A DNA stretch of 23,230 bases from an uncultured bacterium (GTDB lineage Bacteria; Verrucomicrobiota; Lentisphaeria; Oligosphaerales; Oligosphaeraceae), in assembly GCA_900548225.1 (NCBI GenBank), contig URJM01000028.1, forward strand, positions 1 through 23,230, read 5' to 3'. Each line of letters begins with the position of its first letter. Within the stretch, counting starts at the first letter, position 1. A program made the position numbers and the translations under genes. Shown here piece after piece: positions 1 through 7,844 of the stretch. The notes beneath the pieces were generated by a model, which did no database searches, was not told the DNA's origin, and saw only the letters and a list, made by a program, of their open reading frames with translations.

Positions 1-811
1 CGTCCCCCGCCATGCCCTGGCGTTCAGGATTCTTCTCGGGATTGACGCCGACTGCCACAATCACCTTGTCAAACATGAGCTCCGCCTTCTGGAGAATCGA
101 AAGGTGCCCGACATGGAAGGGGTCGAAGGAACCAGCGTAGATTCCAACCCTGGGACGGCGGCGCTCGAGATACTCGATGAGAAAGCGCATATTCGCCCTG
201 CACTCCGGAAAACGCTTGCTGAACCGGTCGAAGAATCCCTCGCGCCCCTTGCGGTAGGCCTCGATGTTGAGATACTGGAATTCACGGAATATCTGGAATT
301 CGTACGCAAGGAGGTCGACGGGCGACCCGTGAAGCAGCACCTGGCAGTCGCACTCGTGGAAACGACGCGCCGTGGCGCTGACAGGCTTCTGACCCTTCGA
401 AGAGATGATTATGTCATGGATCTTCTTGCGGGACTTGTCGGGAATGCGGCCGCCCAGGGAAGGAACAAGAAGGTCGAAGACCGCAGAGGAATACGCCTCG
501 TTGCGCGTCTCCTGGGGATACCAGTAGACATCGTGGAAGAGCGCCGCCAAAAGCATCTCGGCGGTCGTCTTCTCGGCAAGCGACAGCTTTCGGACAAGGC
601 AGCAGACATCGTGGAGATGCTGGAGCGTGTGGAAATACCTGTGGGGCTGCTGGTATGCGGCAAAGACACGGTCAAGCCACGGGGCGTCCAGGTTCAAATG
701 GAAGACATTGGACGCCGCGAGCATTTCGCGGATCTCCCGCTTCTGCTCCTCGGTGTCTCCGGAGCCCAGAAAGCGTGGTGTTGCCAGTGATGTGGGGACT
801 ATTGTCGTCAT
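1..811 (-). CDS. HD-superfamily phosphohydrolase fused to pantetheine-phosphate adenylyltransferase-like domain (partial)
   Basis: The frame starts at the ATG complementary to 809-811 and stays open for 270 codons to the window edge, so the C-terminus is missing. Residues about 40-215 match the predicted metal-dependent HD hydrolase family (COG4339 type): H57/H61/H65 region 'RYFHTLQHLHD', 'LFHDVYW' with H93-D94, and the 'RNEAYSSA' motif at 103-110. From about residue 221 a nucleotidyltransferase begins: 'VGIYAGSFDPFHVGH', with the HxGH nucleotide-binding motif at 233-236, then 'FDKVIVAVGVNPEKNP', as at the start of CoaD, which makes dephospho-CoA from phosphopantetheine and ATP. Only about 50 of the usual 160 CoaD residues are inside the window. 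Family knowledge says CoaD is normally a single-domain enzyme; the N-terminal HD domain is the odd part. The HD substrate is unknown; nucleotide or CoA-precursor hydrolysis would be a guess. NadD-like specificity is a less likely alternative. Confidence 0.85.
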   Translation of the reverse strand, partial: MTTIVPTSLATPRFLGSGDTEEQKREIREMLAASNVFHLNLDAPWLDRVFAAYQQPHRYFHTLQHLHDVCCLVRKLSLAEKTTAEMLLAALFHDVYWYPQETRNEAYSSAVFDLLVPSLGGRIPDKSRKKIHDIIISSKGQKPVSATARRFHECDCQVLLHGSPVDLLAYEFQIFREFQYLNIEAYRKGREGFFDRFSKRFPECRANMRFLIEYLERRRPRVGIYAGSFDPFHVGHLSILQKAELMFDKVIVAVGVNPEKNPERQGMAGD

Positions 812-846
812 TCCAAATAAGATAGCCTGCGTGTTGAAAACGACAA

Positions 847-884
847 CGCCGCAGGGTGTCGCCCGCGTTGGCGATCCTGCGGCG
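847..884 (-). terminator. Rho-independent terminator of the purine permease gene
   Basis: A perfect 9-bp stem (CGCCGCAGG / CCTGCGGCG) contains a second short stem (TCGCC / GGCGA) in its loop. On the minus strand it is followed by the T-rich stretch TTGTCGTTTTC. It lies 35 bp past the permease stop and before the HD-CoaD start, so it probably separates the two transcripts. Confidence 0.7.
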
Positions 885-919
885 TGTCAAGTGCGCCCTG
901 TCCAGGCGCGTTCAGCGTG

Positions 920-2347
920 TTAGAGCACGACGTACTTGGCCAGGAAGAGGATGGTCAGGACGTACATGATGGGGTTGATGTCCTTGCGGCGGCTGGAGAA
1001 GAAGTTGAGGAATGTCCAGGAGATGACGCCGGCGCAGATGCCCTCGGAGATGCTGTATGCCAGGGGCATGACGAGGATTGCGAGGTAGCAAGGAATCGAG
1101 TTCAGGTAGTCGTCGAAGTCGATCTTGACAACGCCGGAGAACATGTAGAAGCCGACGATGATCAGGGCGGGGGCGGTGGCAAAGCCGGGAATCGCCAGGA
1201 AAATCGGGGCGAAGACGATTGAGATGAGGAAGAGGAACGCAGTGGTCAGGGCGGTCAAGCCGGTGCGGCCGCCGACGCTGACGCCAGAGGCGGATTCAAC
1301 ATAGGTGGTGACGGTCGAGGTGCCCAGGACGGCGCCGGCGGAGGTGGCTACTGCGTCGGAGCAGAGCGCCCCCTTGATGCGGGCAAGATGCCCCTTCGAG
1401 TCAAGCATGTTGGCCTTGGTGGAGACGCCGATGAGGGTGCCCATCGTGTCGAAGATGTCGACAAACATGAAGGCGAAGACCACCACGACGAAGTCGAGGG
1501 AGAGGAGGAGCGCCTTGCCGGAGATGACAATCTTCTCGCTGGTGGCGGGGTCAATGACGGTCTTGCCCCACGCGTTGGAGTCGAAGAGGGCACCGAAGAT
1601 GGAGACGAAATCCTTGAAGGACTGCGTGAAGGTGCTGAAGCTGATGTGCGGAATCAGGGAGAAGCAGCCGAGTTCGGGAGCCACCACGTAGAGTCCGGTG
1701 AGCTGGGCGAAAATGCCGAGGATCCAGGTGATGAGGATGCCGAGGAGGATGGCGCCGCGGATGTTCTTGTGGAGAAGCCACGCAGTGACGATTGTTCCGA
1801 TGATGGCCAGGACGGCGCTGATGCCATACTGGTTGAAGGTCTCGCCCCCAAATGACTGCAGGGAAAGAAGGGTGGCGGGGTTGTCGATGACGATTTTCGC
1901 GTTCTGGAGGGCGATGAAGGCGATGAAGAGGCCGATGCCGACGCTGATGGCGGTCTTAAGTGCCAGCGGAATCGAGTTGAAGAGGCTCTCACGGACCTTG
2001 GTCACGGAAAGCAGAAGGAAGATGATTCCCTCGACGAAGACGGCCAGAAGCGCAGTCTGCCAGGTGTAGCCCATTCCGAGGACGACAGTGTAGGCGAAAT
2101 ACGCGTTGAGGCCCATTCCAGGAGCCAGCGCGAAGGGGTAGTTCGCGAAGAAGGCCATGCAGCAGGTGCCCACAAAAGACGCAATTGCAGTGGCAATGAA
2201 GACGCCGCCCTGCGGCATTCCGCTGGCGCTCAGGATGCTGGGGTTGACTGCCAGGATGTACACCATCGCCAGGAAGGTCGTCAGACCTGCCATCATCTCG
2301 CGGCCGACGGTGGTGTTGTTCTCTTTCAGCTTGAAAAAGTCTGTCAT
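920..2347 (-). CDS. NCS2-family guanine/hypoxanthine/adenine permease (AzgA/PbuG type)
   Basis: A 475-residue integral membrane protein predicted to import purine bases with protons. The start MTDFFKLKENNTTVGREMMAG is a typical AzgA/PbuG N-terminus, followed by 'GLTTFLAMVYILAVNPSIL' (TM1) and the family signature 'ALAPGMGLNAYFAYTVV' around residues 72-88. 'DIFDTMGTLIGVS' near residue 300 and 'GTSTVTTYVESASGVSVGGRTGL' just after it (quoted loosely) are the conserved substrate-site loops of this branch. Length equals the family norm (430-480). The gene lies downstream of adenine deaminase on the same strand, with 126 bp and a weak hairpin between them. Import of adenine or hypoxanthine and deamination of adenine form a natural salvage pair. 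Exact base preference cannot be read from sequence. The Shine-Dalgarno is weak (AAGGG, 9 nt upstream). Confidence 0.93.
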   Translation of the reverse strand: MTDFFKLKENNTTVGREMMAGLTTFLAMVYILAVNPSILSASGMPQGGVFIATAIASFVGTCCMAFFANYPFALAPGMGLNAYFAYTVVLGMGYTWQTALLAVFVEGIIFLLLSVTKVRESLFNSIPLALKTAISVGIGLFIAFIALQNAKIVIDNPATLLSLQSFGGETFNQYGISAVLAIIGTIVTAWLLHKNIRGAILLGILITWILGIFAQLTGLYVVAPELGCFSLIPHISFSTFTQSFKDFVSIFGALFDSNAWGKTVIDPATSEKIVISGKALLLSLDFVVVVFAFMFVDIFDTMGTLIGVSTKANMLDSKGHLARIKGALCSDAVATSAGAVLGTSTVTTYVESASGVSVGGRTGLTALTTAFLFLISIVFAPIFLAIPGFATAPALIIVGFYMFSGVVKIDFDDYLNSIPCYLAILVMPLAYSISEGICAGVISWTFLNFFSSRRKDINPIMYVLTILFLAKYVVL

Positions 2348-2426
2348 TTGAATTGCCCTTTTTTGGTTGTTGGTTTTACGAAAAAAAACAGAACTATGGA
2401 AACACTTGGAACAAAAGGGATGACGA

Positions 2427-2444
2427 AAATGCCCGCCGGCATTT
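2427..2444 (-). terminator. Hairpin downstream of adenine deaminase
   Basis: A 7-bp perfect stem (AAATGCC / GGCATTT) with a 4-nt loop, followed on the minus strand by TCGTCATCCCTTTT. It sits between the natural end of ade (2474) and the permease start (2347). The T-tract is imperfect, so it may be an attenuating terminator rather than a full stop. Confidence 0.4.
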
Positions 2445-2473
2445 GGATGCGGCAGGCAAACCCATTGCGGGAA

Positions 2474-2626
2474 TCAGGTCAGAAGCTGGAACTTGTCCAC
2501 GTCCACCAACCCCATGTCGGTAAGCTTCAGATGAGGAATGACCGGCAGCGGGATGAACGCCAGCTGCAGGAAGGGTTCGTGTAGCGGGCATCCCAGGTCG
2601 CGCACCGCGGAGCGGACATCGCGGAG
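2474..2626 (-). pseudogene. ade: Cut-off C-terminal 50 codons of adenine deaminase, in frame after an amber stop
   Basis: After the TAG at 2627-2629 the same reading frame continues for exactly 50 sense codons to TGA at 2474-2476. The translation is unmistakably the adenine deaminase C-terminus: 'LRDVRSAVRDLGC', 'PFLQLAFIPLPVIPHLKLTD' and then 'MGLVDVDKFQLLT'. No frameshift is needed; one base change at the TAG (from CAG, GAG or AAG) restores a full-length protein of about 552 residues. The family usually has Glu or a similar polar residue at this helix position. Either this is a recent nonsense mutation, a base-calling error, or a stop that is read through. Confidence 0.85.
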
Positions 2627-4132
2627 CTAGCTCATGAGAACGTCGCACCGCTGGTCGGAAATCAGACCCGCCAGGGGAAGGGGCAGAAGCCCTGTCACCT
2701 CGCCGTCCCTCGCCACGGCAAAGCCGCCCTGTGACTCGCGGAGGGCATTCACGGCAACCGCCATGTCCGCGGCATTCGTCCCCACAACGCAAATGTTGTG
2801 GCTGTCATGCCCGACGCTGGACGCGATTGCGCCCGAAGTCAGCCCGAAGCCATGCACCAGCCCGTGGGAGATGTTGCCGGTGCGGCCGTGCCTCTCGACT
2901 ACAGACACGGGAAGCACGTCGCCAGAGGATGCGTCAAGCTCCAGGAAGTCGGTCACAAGACTGCCGTCGGAGACGCCGATGACCGGCTGGATGCCAGTCG
3001 GATGCCTCTCAAAGTCGGCGGCGGAAACCTCACGGCACTTGACCGTCCCCCGCAAAAAGCCAGTCTCCTCGACATCCTCCTCGGAATAGGAGAGTTCCTT
3101 GAGGGAGACGCCCTTGACGAATACCTCCTCGATGGAACAGCTCTCCAGGTCGGAAAGCAACAAAATGTCGGCACGACGGCCTGGAGCGACAAGGCCACGG
3201 TCGCAGAACCCCATCGCCTGGGCAGCAGACCAGCAGGCGACACGGTAGGCCGCCAAAACAGGGGCGCCACCGGAAATCGCACGGGAAACCATCCTGTCTA
3301 TGTGCCCAGACTCCTCCATGTCCAGGGGACTCCGGTCGTCAGTGCAGAAGGCCAGAAACGGCGAATTCTCAAGCGTAATCAACGGAATGAGCGCGTCCAG
3401 ATTCCGCGCGGCACTGCCCTCCCGAATCAATACCTGCATCCCACGAAGAATCTTCTCCTTGGCTTCGGAAAGAATGGACGATTCATGACAATTCTTGACT
3501 CCCGCAGACACGTATGCACACAAGTCCTTTCCTGAAAGCAGTGGGCAATGGCCGTCGATATAGTCGAACTCCTTGACTTTACTGAGGACCTCGGGGTCTC
3601 TGAAGAGGACTCCCGGCACATTCATGAGTTCGGCAAGCGCCGCCTTCGGATATTTCCTGTGCCACTCAAGCAGCCTGTCGGCGCCGATGCGCGCGCCGCT
3701 GGTCTCCAAATCCGTCGCGGGAACGCAGGAAGACAGCCGGACTTCAAGCGCCATCGTGAGCCTTTCCGCGGCGTCAAAATAGAACCTGAAGGCATCCTCG
3801 CCGACGACATTCGCCATCTCATGGGGGTCGCAGACCGCCGTCGTAACGCCATGCTTGAGGACCTGTGCCTCGTATTCCCTCGGAAGCAGCATCGAGGACT
3901 CCAGGTGGACATGCGCGTCAATGAATCCAGGCACTGCGAAAAGCCCGTGGCCGTCGAATTCGCGCCCTCCCCTGTAGTCGCCGCCGATGCCGGCTATGAC
4001 GCCCTCGGAGTCGACCGCAATGTCACCCGGCTCCACTTCGCCCGTGGTCAGATGGAATATCCTGACATTTCTTATGACCAGCGACGCGGGGCGTTCTCCG
4101 CGGGCGACTGCTATTCGTTCCTCGAGGGACAT
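2627..4132 (-). CDS. ade: Adenine deaminase, truncated by a premature amber codon
   Basis: Adenine deaminase (adenine to hypoxanthine plus ammonia), amidohydrolase superfamily. The chosen start gives MSLEERIAVARGERPASLVI, matching the usual N-terminus. Metal ligands are visible in 'IDAHVHLESS' (H74, H76), 'CDPHEMANV' (about residue 106) and 'FCTDDRSP' (an Asp). The C-terminal half shows 'NISHGLVHGFGLTSGAIASS', 'VGHDSHNI' and 'LPLPLAGLISD', all family hallmarks. Translation ends at TAG (2627-2629), 501 residues, about 50 short of the family. The missing part continues in frame (see 2474-2626). A longer open frame reaches 4312, but those extra 60 residues have no family counterpart. It is divergently arranged with the LOG-family gene, with the purine permease downstream. 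Whether the truncated enzyme is active is unknown; the conserved tail ('PVIPHLKLTD') suggests it is impaired unless UAG is read through. Confidence 0.9.
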   Translation of the reverse strand: MSLEERIAVARGERPASLVIRNVRIFHLTTGEVEPGDIAVDSEGVIAGIGGDYRGGREFDGHGLFAVPGFIDAHVHLESSMLLPREYEAQVLKHGVTTAVCDPHEMANVVGEDAFRFYFDAAERLTMALEVRLSSCVPATDLETSGARIGADRLLEWHRKYPKAALAELMNVPGVLFRDPEVLSKVKEFDYIDGHCPLLSGKDLCAYVSAGVKNCHESSILSEAKEKILRGMQVLIREGSAARNLDALIPLITLENSPFLAFCTDDRSPLDMEESGHIDRMVSRAISGGAPVLAAYRVACWSAAQAMGFCDRGLVAPGRRADILLLSDLESCSIEEVFVKGVSLKELSYSEEDVEETGFLRGTVKCREVSAADFERHPTGIQPVIGVSDGSLVTDFLELDASSGDVLPVSVVERHGRTGNISHGLVHGFGLTSGAIASSVGHDSHNICVVGTNAADMAVAVNALRESQGGFAVARDGEVTGLLPLPLAGLISDQRCDVLMS

Positions 4133-4209
4133 TTCTGGTTGGCGTTCAACGCTACATTTCGTTTTTGGGGGACGCAAGTGAATAATGCATAACATAACAC
4201 GGAAAGGAT

Positions 4210-4236
4210 GTGTAATTTCATCATTACGGAATACAC
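4210..4236. promoter_or_regulatory. Inverted repeat in the divergent ade / LOG-family promoter region
   Basis: The 186-bp gap 4133-4318 separates the two divergent genes. It is locally AT-rich, unlike its surroundings, as expected for promoters. It holds an imperfect inverted repeat, GTGTAATTTC (4210-4219) facing GGAATACAC (4228-4236), that could bind a dimeric repressor. On the minus strand TTACAC followed 17 nt later by TTATGC is a possible ade promoter overlapping this repeat. No known consensus (PurR, for example) is recognised. Confidence 0.3.
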
Positions 4237-4318
4237 TAATGGTTTTCAGCGCCAGCCACGGGGCAGAACAGGGCCGCAGGAGAGGCGCCCGCCCGCCGGC
4301 CCATGCACGCAATCAAAA

Positions 4319-4879
4319 ATGCCAAACATGGAAAAGAACAGAAGAGTCCTCGTCTATCTCGGGGCAACCATCCCTAATGATTCAGCCTACACCGATGCCG
4401 TGAAGGAACTCGGCCGGGAGATTGTCCGGCGCGGAATGTCACTCGTCTTCGGAGGCTCTCGTGAAGGGACCATGACGATTCTGGCGGACACGGTGCTGAA
4501 CGCCGGAGGCCATGTCGTCGGGGTTTTCCCAGAGGAGCTTCCACGCAGTTTCCTCTACGAAGGCCTCCCGGAGGTGGTCATGACAAGGACCTTTGCCGAA
4601 CGAAAGGCGACGATGCTGGCGCTGGCGGACATGGTCGTCGCAATGCCAGGCAGTTTCGGCACCTGGGACGAATTGTTCGACGCGCTGGAGAGCCAGAAGG
4701 TGAATATCATCAACAATCTGCCGGCAAAGCCCATTGGAGTTCTGAATGTCAATGGATTCTACGACGGCGTAATGCAACTGCTCAGACGGTCGATTGACGA
4801 TGGATATACGACTCCGGAGTATGAGAGACTGCTGCGGGTTGCCCCGACCGTGAAGGAGTTGATGGAGATGCTGGCCTGA
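4319..4879 (+). CDS. LOG-family (TIGR00730-like) Rossmann-fold protein, possible nucleoside-5'-monophosphate phosphoribohydrolase
   Basis: 186 residues with the lysine-decarboxylase-like/LOG Rossmann fold. Characterised members release the base from (cytokinin) ribonucleotides such as AMP derivatives. Seen here: N-terminal strand 'RVLVYLGATIPND', 'LVFGGSREGTMTILADTV' (phosphate loop region), 'GGHVVGVFPEEL', then the signature 'FAERKATMLALADMVVAMPG' and 'SFGTWDELFDAL'. The usual signature is ERK(x)nPGGxGTxxE; here the PGG second glycine is Ser (PGSFGTWDE) and the usual GGGxxGLMG loop reads GGSREGTMT, so it is a divergent branch. The ATG at 4319 is preferred because the upstream open frame has no family similarity; a second ATG at 4328 is possible. 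No clear Shine-Dalgarno is seen. Its position next to ade fits purine salvage, but function is inferred only from the family. Confidence 0.85.
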   Translation: MPNMEKNRRVLVYLGATIPNDSAYTDAVKELGREIVRRGMSLVFGGSREGTMTILADTVLNAGGHVVGVFPEELPRSFLYEGLPEVVMTRTFAERKATMLALADMVVAMPGSFGTWDELFDALESQKVNIINNLPAKPIGVLNVNGFYDGVMQLLRRSIDDGYTTPEYERLLRVAPTVKELMEMLA

Positions 4880-4924
4880 GGCATGGCCCGCAATCTTTTA
4901 CGCCGTTAATGCGGTACACGCGGC

Positions 4925-4952
4925 TTGAAAACCCGCCATTTCATGCTATCTT
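4925..4952 (+). promoter_or_regulatory. Candidate sigma-70-type promoter of the sodium symporter gene
   Basis: TTGAAA (4925-4930), a 16-bp spacer and TATCTT (4947-4952) lie about 50 bp upstream of the ATG at 5002, in an AT-rich pocket of the 122-bp gap after the LOG-family gene. Confidence 0.4.
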
Positions 4953-5001
4953 GCGAAATTTTCAAGTTTTCCCCCACCAAACAATTCACCCTCAGCATTA
5001 T

Positions 5002-6420
5002 ATGAGTTACCACCATTCGAACTTTTCCAGCAAGATCGGCTTCGTCCTGGCAGCGGCAGGTTCTGCCGTAGGTCTTGGCAACATCTGGCGTTTCCCCTAT
5101 CTGGCGGCAAAATACGGCGGCGGTATCTTCCTTCTTACCTATCTCATCCTCGTCCTGACCTTTGGCTACTCAATGCTTATTGCAGAAAACGCCCTGGGTC
5201 GCAGCACCGGCAAGGGGCCGATCGGGGCATTCCGCGAGTATACCAAGGAAAACAAGGGATTCCTGGGCTTCATCCGCGTCGGCGGCTGGATCAACGCTAT
5301 CGTCCCAATGCTGATTCTTCCATACTACTGCGTCATCGGCGGATGGGTCACAAAATACCTCTTCACGATGATCTCACATCCCGTCAGCGACTTCAGCAAG
5401 GACAATCTGGTCGAATCCGGCGAGAAGATGGTCACATTCTCCGCCAAATACTTCACCGATTTCATCACAAACCCAAAACAGTCGGTTATCTTCTTCCTCA
5501 TCTTCGCGGCGATTATGTGCGCCGTCATCGCGATGGGTGTCCAGAAGGGCGTCGAGCGGTTCAACAAGATATGCATGCCCGCGCTCTTCATCATCATGCT
5601 CGTCCTCTGCGCATACATCATCTTCCTGCCCAACTCCAAGGAAGGATTCATCTACTACCTGAAGCCAGACCCCTCAAAGTTCAGCTTCATGACGGTCGTC
5701 GCAGCAATGGGACAGCTCTTCTTCTCCCTCTCAATCGCGATGGGAATCATGATCACCTACGGCTCCTATATGCGCAAGGAGGACAACCTTGTCAACAGCG
5801 TCAACCAGGTTGAATTCTTCGACACAATGGCCGCATTCCTGGCCGGACTCATCATCATCCCCGCAGTCGTGACCTTCGGCGGAAAGGAAGCCGCAGAGTC
5901 CGCCGGAGTCGGACTTGTCTTCATCACGCTTCCACAGGTCTTCGCGACCTTCGGTGGAAACCTGATGGGAGCCCTCTTCTTCATCCTCGTCCTCTTCGCG
6001 GCGGCAACCTCCGCCATCTCGATTCTTGAGACAAACGTCCAGACAGTCGGACAGGAACTCGGAATCACACGCAAGCGCGCACTCTTCTACTGCACAGCCG
6101 AATTCTTCGCCGTCGGAATCATCACCATCCTCGGATACAATGTGCTGAGCTGGGTCAAACCACTCGCATGGCTGCCTGGACACGAAGGCTTCGACATCCT
6201 CGACAGCCTTGACTTCATCAGCAACAACGTGATGATGCCTATCGCCGCAATCTTCACGACAATCCTTGTCGTGGCTGTCATCGGACTCAACAAGTTCAGC
6301 AACGCAATCGCAGAAGGACACACATGGCTCCGACGCTGGCTCTTCGAGCTCTGCATGAGCGTCATCGTCATCCCATGCCTCCTCCTTATCCTGCTCAACT
6401 CCTTCAACCTCTTCGGCTAA
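5002..6420 (+). CDS. Sodium-dependent neurotransmitter:sodium symporter (NSS/SNF) family amino-acid transporter
   Basis: A 472-residue membrane transporter of the LeuT fold, predicted to take up an amino acid or related amine with Na+. The first helix carries the NSS signature 'SKIGFVLAAAGSAVGLGNIW' followed by 'RFPYLAAKYGGGIFLLTYL' (unwound TM1 with the Na+ and substrate sites). 'GGWINAIVPMLILPYYCVIGGW' is TM3. 'AMGQLFFSLSIAMGIMITYGSY' is TM6 and 'AAATSAISILETNVQTV' (TM8) contains the paired small/hydroxyl residues of the Na2 site. Length matches bacterial members (440-510). The ATG at 5002 was chosen because the NSS N-terminus follows within 15 residues; upstream in-frame sequence is promoter-like. 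Substrate cannot be assigned. The gene ends with a strong terminator. Confidence 0.93.
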   Translation: MSYHHSNFSSKIGFVLAAAGSAVGLGNIWRFPYLAAKYGGGIFLLTYLILVLTFGYSMLIAENALGRSTGKGPIGAFREYTKENKGFLGFIRVGGWINAIVPMLILPYYCVIGGWVTKYLFTMISHPVSDFSKDNLVESGEKMVTFSAKYFTDFITNPKQSVIFFLIFAAIMCAVIAMGVQKGVERFNKICMPALFIIMLVLCAYIIFLPNSKEGFIYYLKPDPSKFSFMTVVAAMGQLFFSLSIAMGIMITYGSYMRKEDNLVNSVNQVEFFDTMAAFLAGLIIIPAVVTFGGKEAAESAGVGLVFITLPQVFATFGGNLMGALFFILVLFAAATSAISILETNVQTVGQELGITRKRALFYCTAEFFAVGIITILGYNVLSWVKPLAWLPGHEGFDILDSLDFISNNVMMPIAAIFTTILVVAVIGLNKFSNAIAEGHTWLRRWLFELCMSVIVIPCLLLILLNSFNLFG

Positions 6421-6443
6421 AGGCAGTTACATAGAATAATACT

Positions 6444-6482
6444 AAAAGCTCCCCTCCTCCTGCACGGAGAAGGGGAGCTTTT
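6444..6482. terminator. Strong bidirectional rho-independent terminator
   Basis: A 12-bp stem (AAAAGCTCCCCT / AGGGGAGCTTTT) with A- and T-tracts at both ends lies 24 bp after the symporter stop and 65 bp past the convergent deaminase stop. It can end transcription from both sides. Confidence 0.9.
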
Positions 6483-6546
6483 TCATGCCCCACCTCGTGG
6501 GCTACGCGTCTGTTTTGCGGCCTACCCGGCCCGGCCTTTTGCGCAT

Positions 6547-7812
6547 CTATCGCCTGAACTTGGCGCAGACCCGCCGGGCATTCTCCATGATTTCCTCCTC
6601 GCCGGCGACATGCCTGTGCTTCATGACGAATTTCCCGTCGCATATCATTGAATCAACGCACGAGCTTTCGCCTGCGTAGACGAGATTGGAGACGATGTTG
6701 TAGTCACCGATGAAATATGGCTGGTCGGTATTGATGAGGATTGCGTCAGCCAGGGCGCCCTCTTCGATTCTGCCGGCACCGGGGACGAAGTAGTCGGCCG
6801 CCTGCGTCGCAGTCTCGAGGACCTTGGCCGCGGGGCATACCGTTGGATCCATTGACTGGAGTTTTCCGACCAGTGCGGCGATTTTCATCTCCGAGAAGAA
6901 GGAATGCGCGTTGTTTGAAGCGCACCCGTCGGTGCCGAGGGCGATTCTGCATCCTGCGCGCTCCGCCTCCTGGAAATGGAACATCCCCGAACAGAGCTTC
7001 ATATTGCTGGTCGGATTGCTGACGAGGACCGCCCCGGCTTCGGCGGCGCGCCGCAAATCGCTCTCCGTCATCCAGACTGCGTGTGCAAACCTGGCGCGGT
7101 CGTTGACAAGTCCGCAGTAGTCGGCATACTCCAGGGGGGTCATTCCGTCGTGGGCGTTGCGGCAGTCGTCGAACTCCTTGCGGGTTTCGGCAAGATGCAT
7201 GTGCATCAACAGGTCGTTGGCGAGGGAATCCTCCGCGATTTCCCGAAGTTCGGCCTCGGGAACCGTGTAGATTGAGTGGGGATCGCACGCGATGGTCACC
7301 CTTGGACTGAGCCGCCCGGCCTTCCAATCAGACAGGACCTGCTTGTTCTCCTCGCGACGGATTTCATTCGCCCTCACGTTGCCCACATTCAGCCAAAGCA
7401 GCCCAATGCATGCGCGGGTGCCCATCTCCTCCACTGCACGGATGGTCTCAGGCAGGAAAAAGTAGCTGTCGTTGAAGAAGACTGTCCCGCTCTTCACCAT
7501 TTCAAGAATGGCAAGCCGGACCGCGTGGTAGACATCATCGCCCGTCAGGCGCGCTTCGGCGGGCCAGATGTGGTCGTTGAGCCACGGGAACAGCGGCAGG
7601 TCGTCGGCATAGCCCCTGAAAAGCACCATTGCGGCATGGGTGTGGCAATTGTAGAAGGGGGGCATGACAACCATCCCGCCGCAATCAAAACTCTCCGACG
7701 CGGAGTCGGACGGAAGTGATTCCGCAATCCTGGAGAAACGACCGCCCTTGATGGCGATGTCGACACGGCTCCCGTCAAGAAGACGGCCATTCTTCAATAG
7801 CAAATCGTACAT
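6547..7812 (-). CDS. mtaD: MTA/SAH deaminase-like amidohydrolase (possibly aminofutalosine deaminase)
   Basis: 421 residues, COG0402 amidohydrolase. The TIM-barrel metal ligands are visible: H57xH59 in 'FYNCHTHAAM', His in 'LLMHMHLAET', His in 'RFAHAVWM', Asp in 'ALGTDGCASN'. The block 'RGYADDLPLFPWLNDHIWPA' followed by 'EARLTGDDVY' and 'GTVFFNDSYFF' is characteristic of the 5'-methylthioadenosine/S-adenosylhomocysteine deaminase branch, which converts the adenine moiety to hypoxanthine. Related enzymes deaminate aminofutalosine in menaquinone synthesis, so substrate is not certain. The start at 7812 gives MYDLLLKNGRLLDGS, the family norm; an ATG at 7833 is possible. It follows ahcY on the same strand, but a 330-bp gap with hairpins and candidate promoter elements suggests its own control. 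The stop is TAG. Confidence 0.85.
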   Translation of the reverse strand: MYDLLLKNGRLLDGSRVDIAIKGGRFSRIAESLPSDSASESFDCGGMVVMPPFYNCHTHAAMVLFRGYADDLPLFPWLNDHIWPAEARLTGDDVYHAVRLAILEMVKSGTVFFNDSYFFLPETIRAVEEMGTRACIGLLWLNVGNVRANEIRREENKQVLSDWKAGRLSPRVTIACDPHSIYTVPEAELREIAEDSLANDLLMHMHLAETRKEFDDCRNAHDGMTPLEYADYCGLVNDRARFAHAVWMTESDLRRAAEAGAVLVSNPTSNMKLCSGMFHFQEAERAGCRIALGTDGCASNNAHSFFSEMKIAALVGKLQSMDPTVCPAAKVLETATQAADYFVPGAGRIEEGALADAILINTDQPYFIGDYNIVSNLVYAGESSCVDSMICDGKFVMKHRHVAGEEEIMENARRVCAKFRR

Positions 7813-7844
7813 ATCCGGTTCATTCCGCCCCATTCCTCGGACGG

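Noticed and set aside
2348..2473. Purine riboswitch before the permease
   Set aside because: The 126-bp leader has no purine-aptamer core; only the ade-end hairpin and an A/T-rich stretch are present.
2474..2629. UAG reassigned to an amino acid (or pyrrolysine)
   Set aside because: UAG is the terminal codon of gyrB, ahcY, the mtaD-like gene and the small membrane protein, each ending where its family or neighbour spacing expects.
4133..4312. 60-residue N-terminal extension of adenine deaminase
   Set aside because: The frame is open, but the extra residues have no family counterpart and cover the AT-rich divergent promoter region; MSLEER at 4132 matches the family start.
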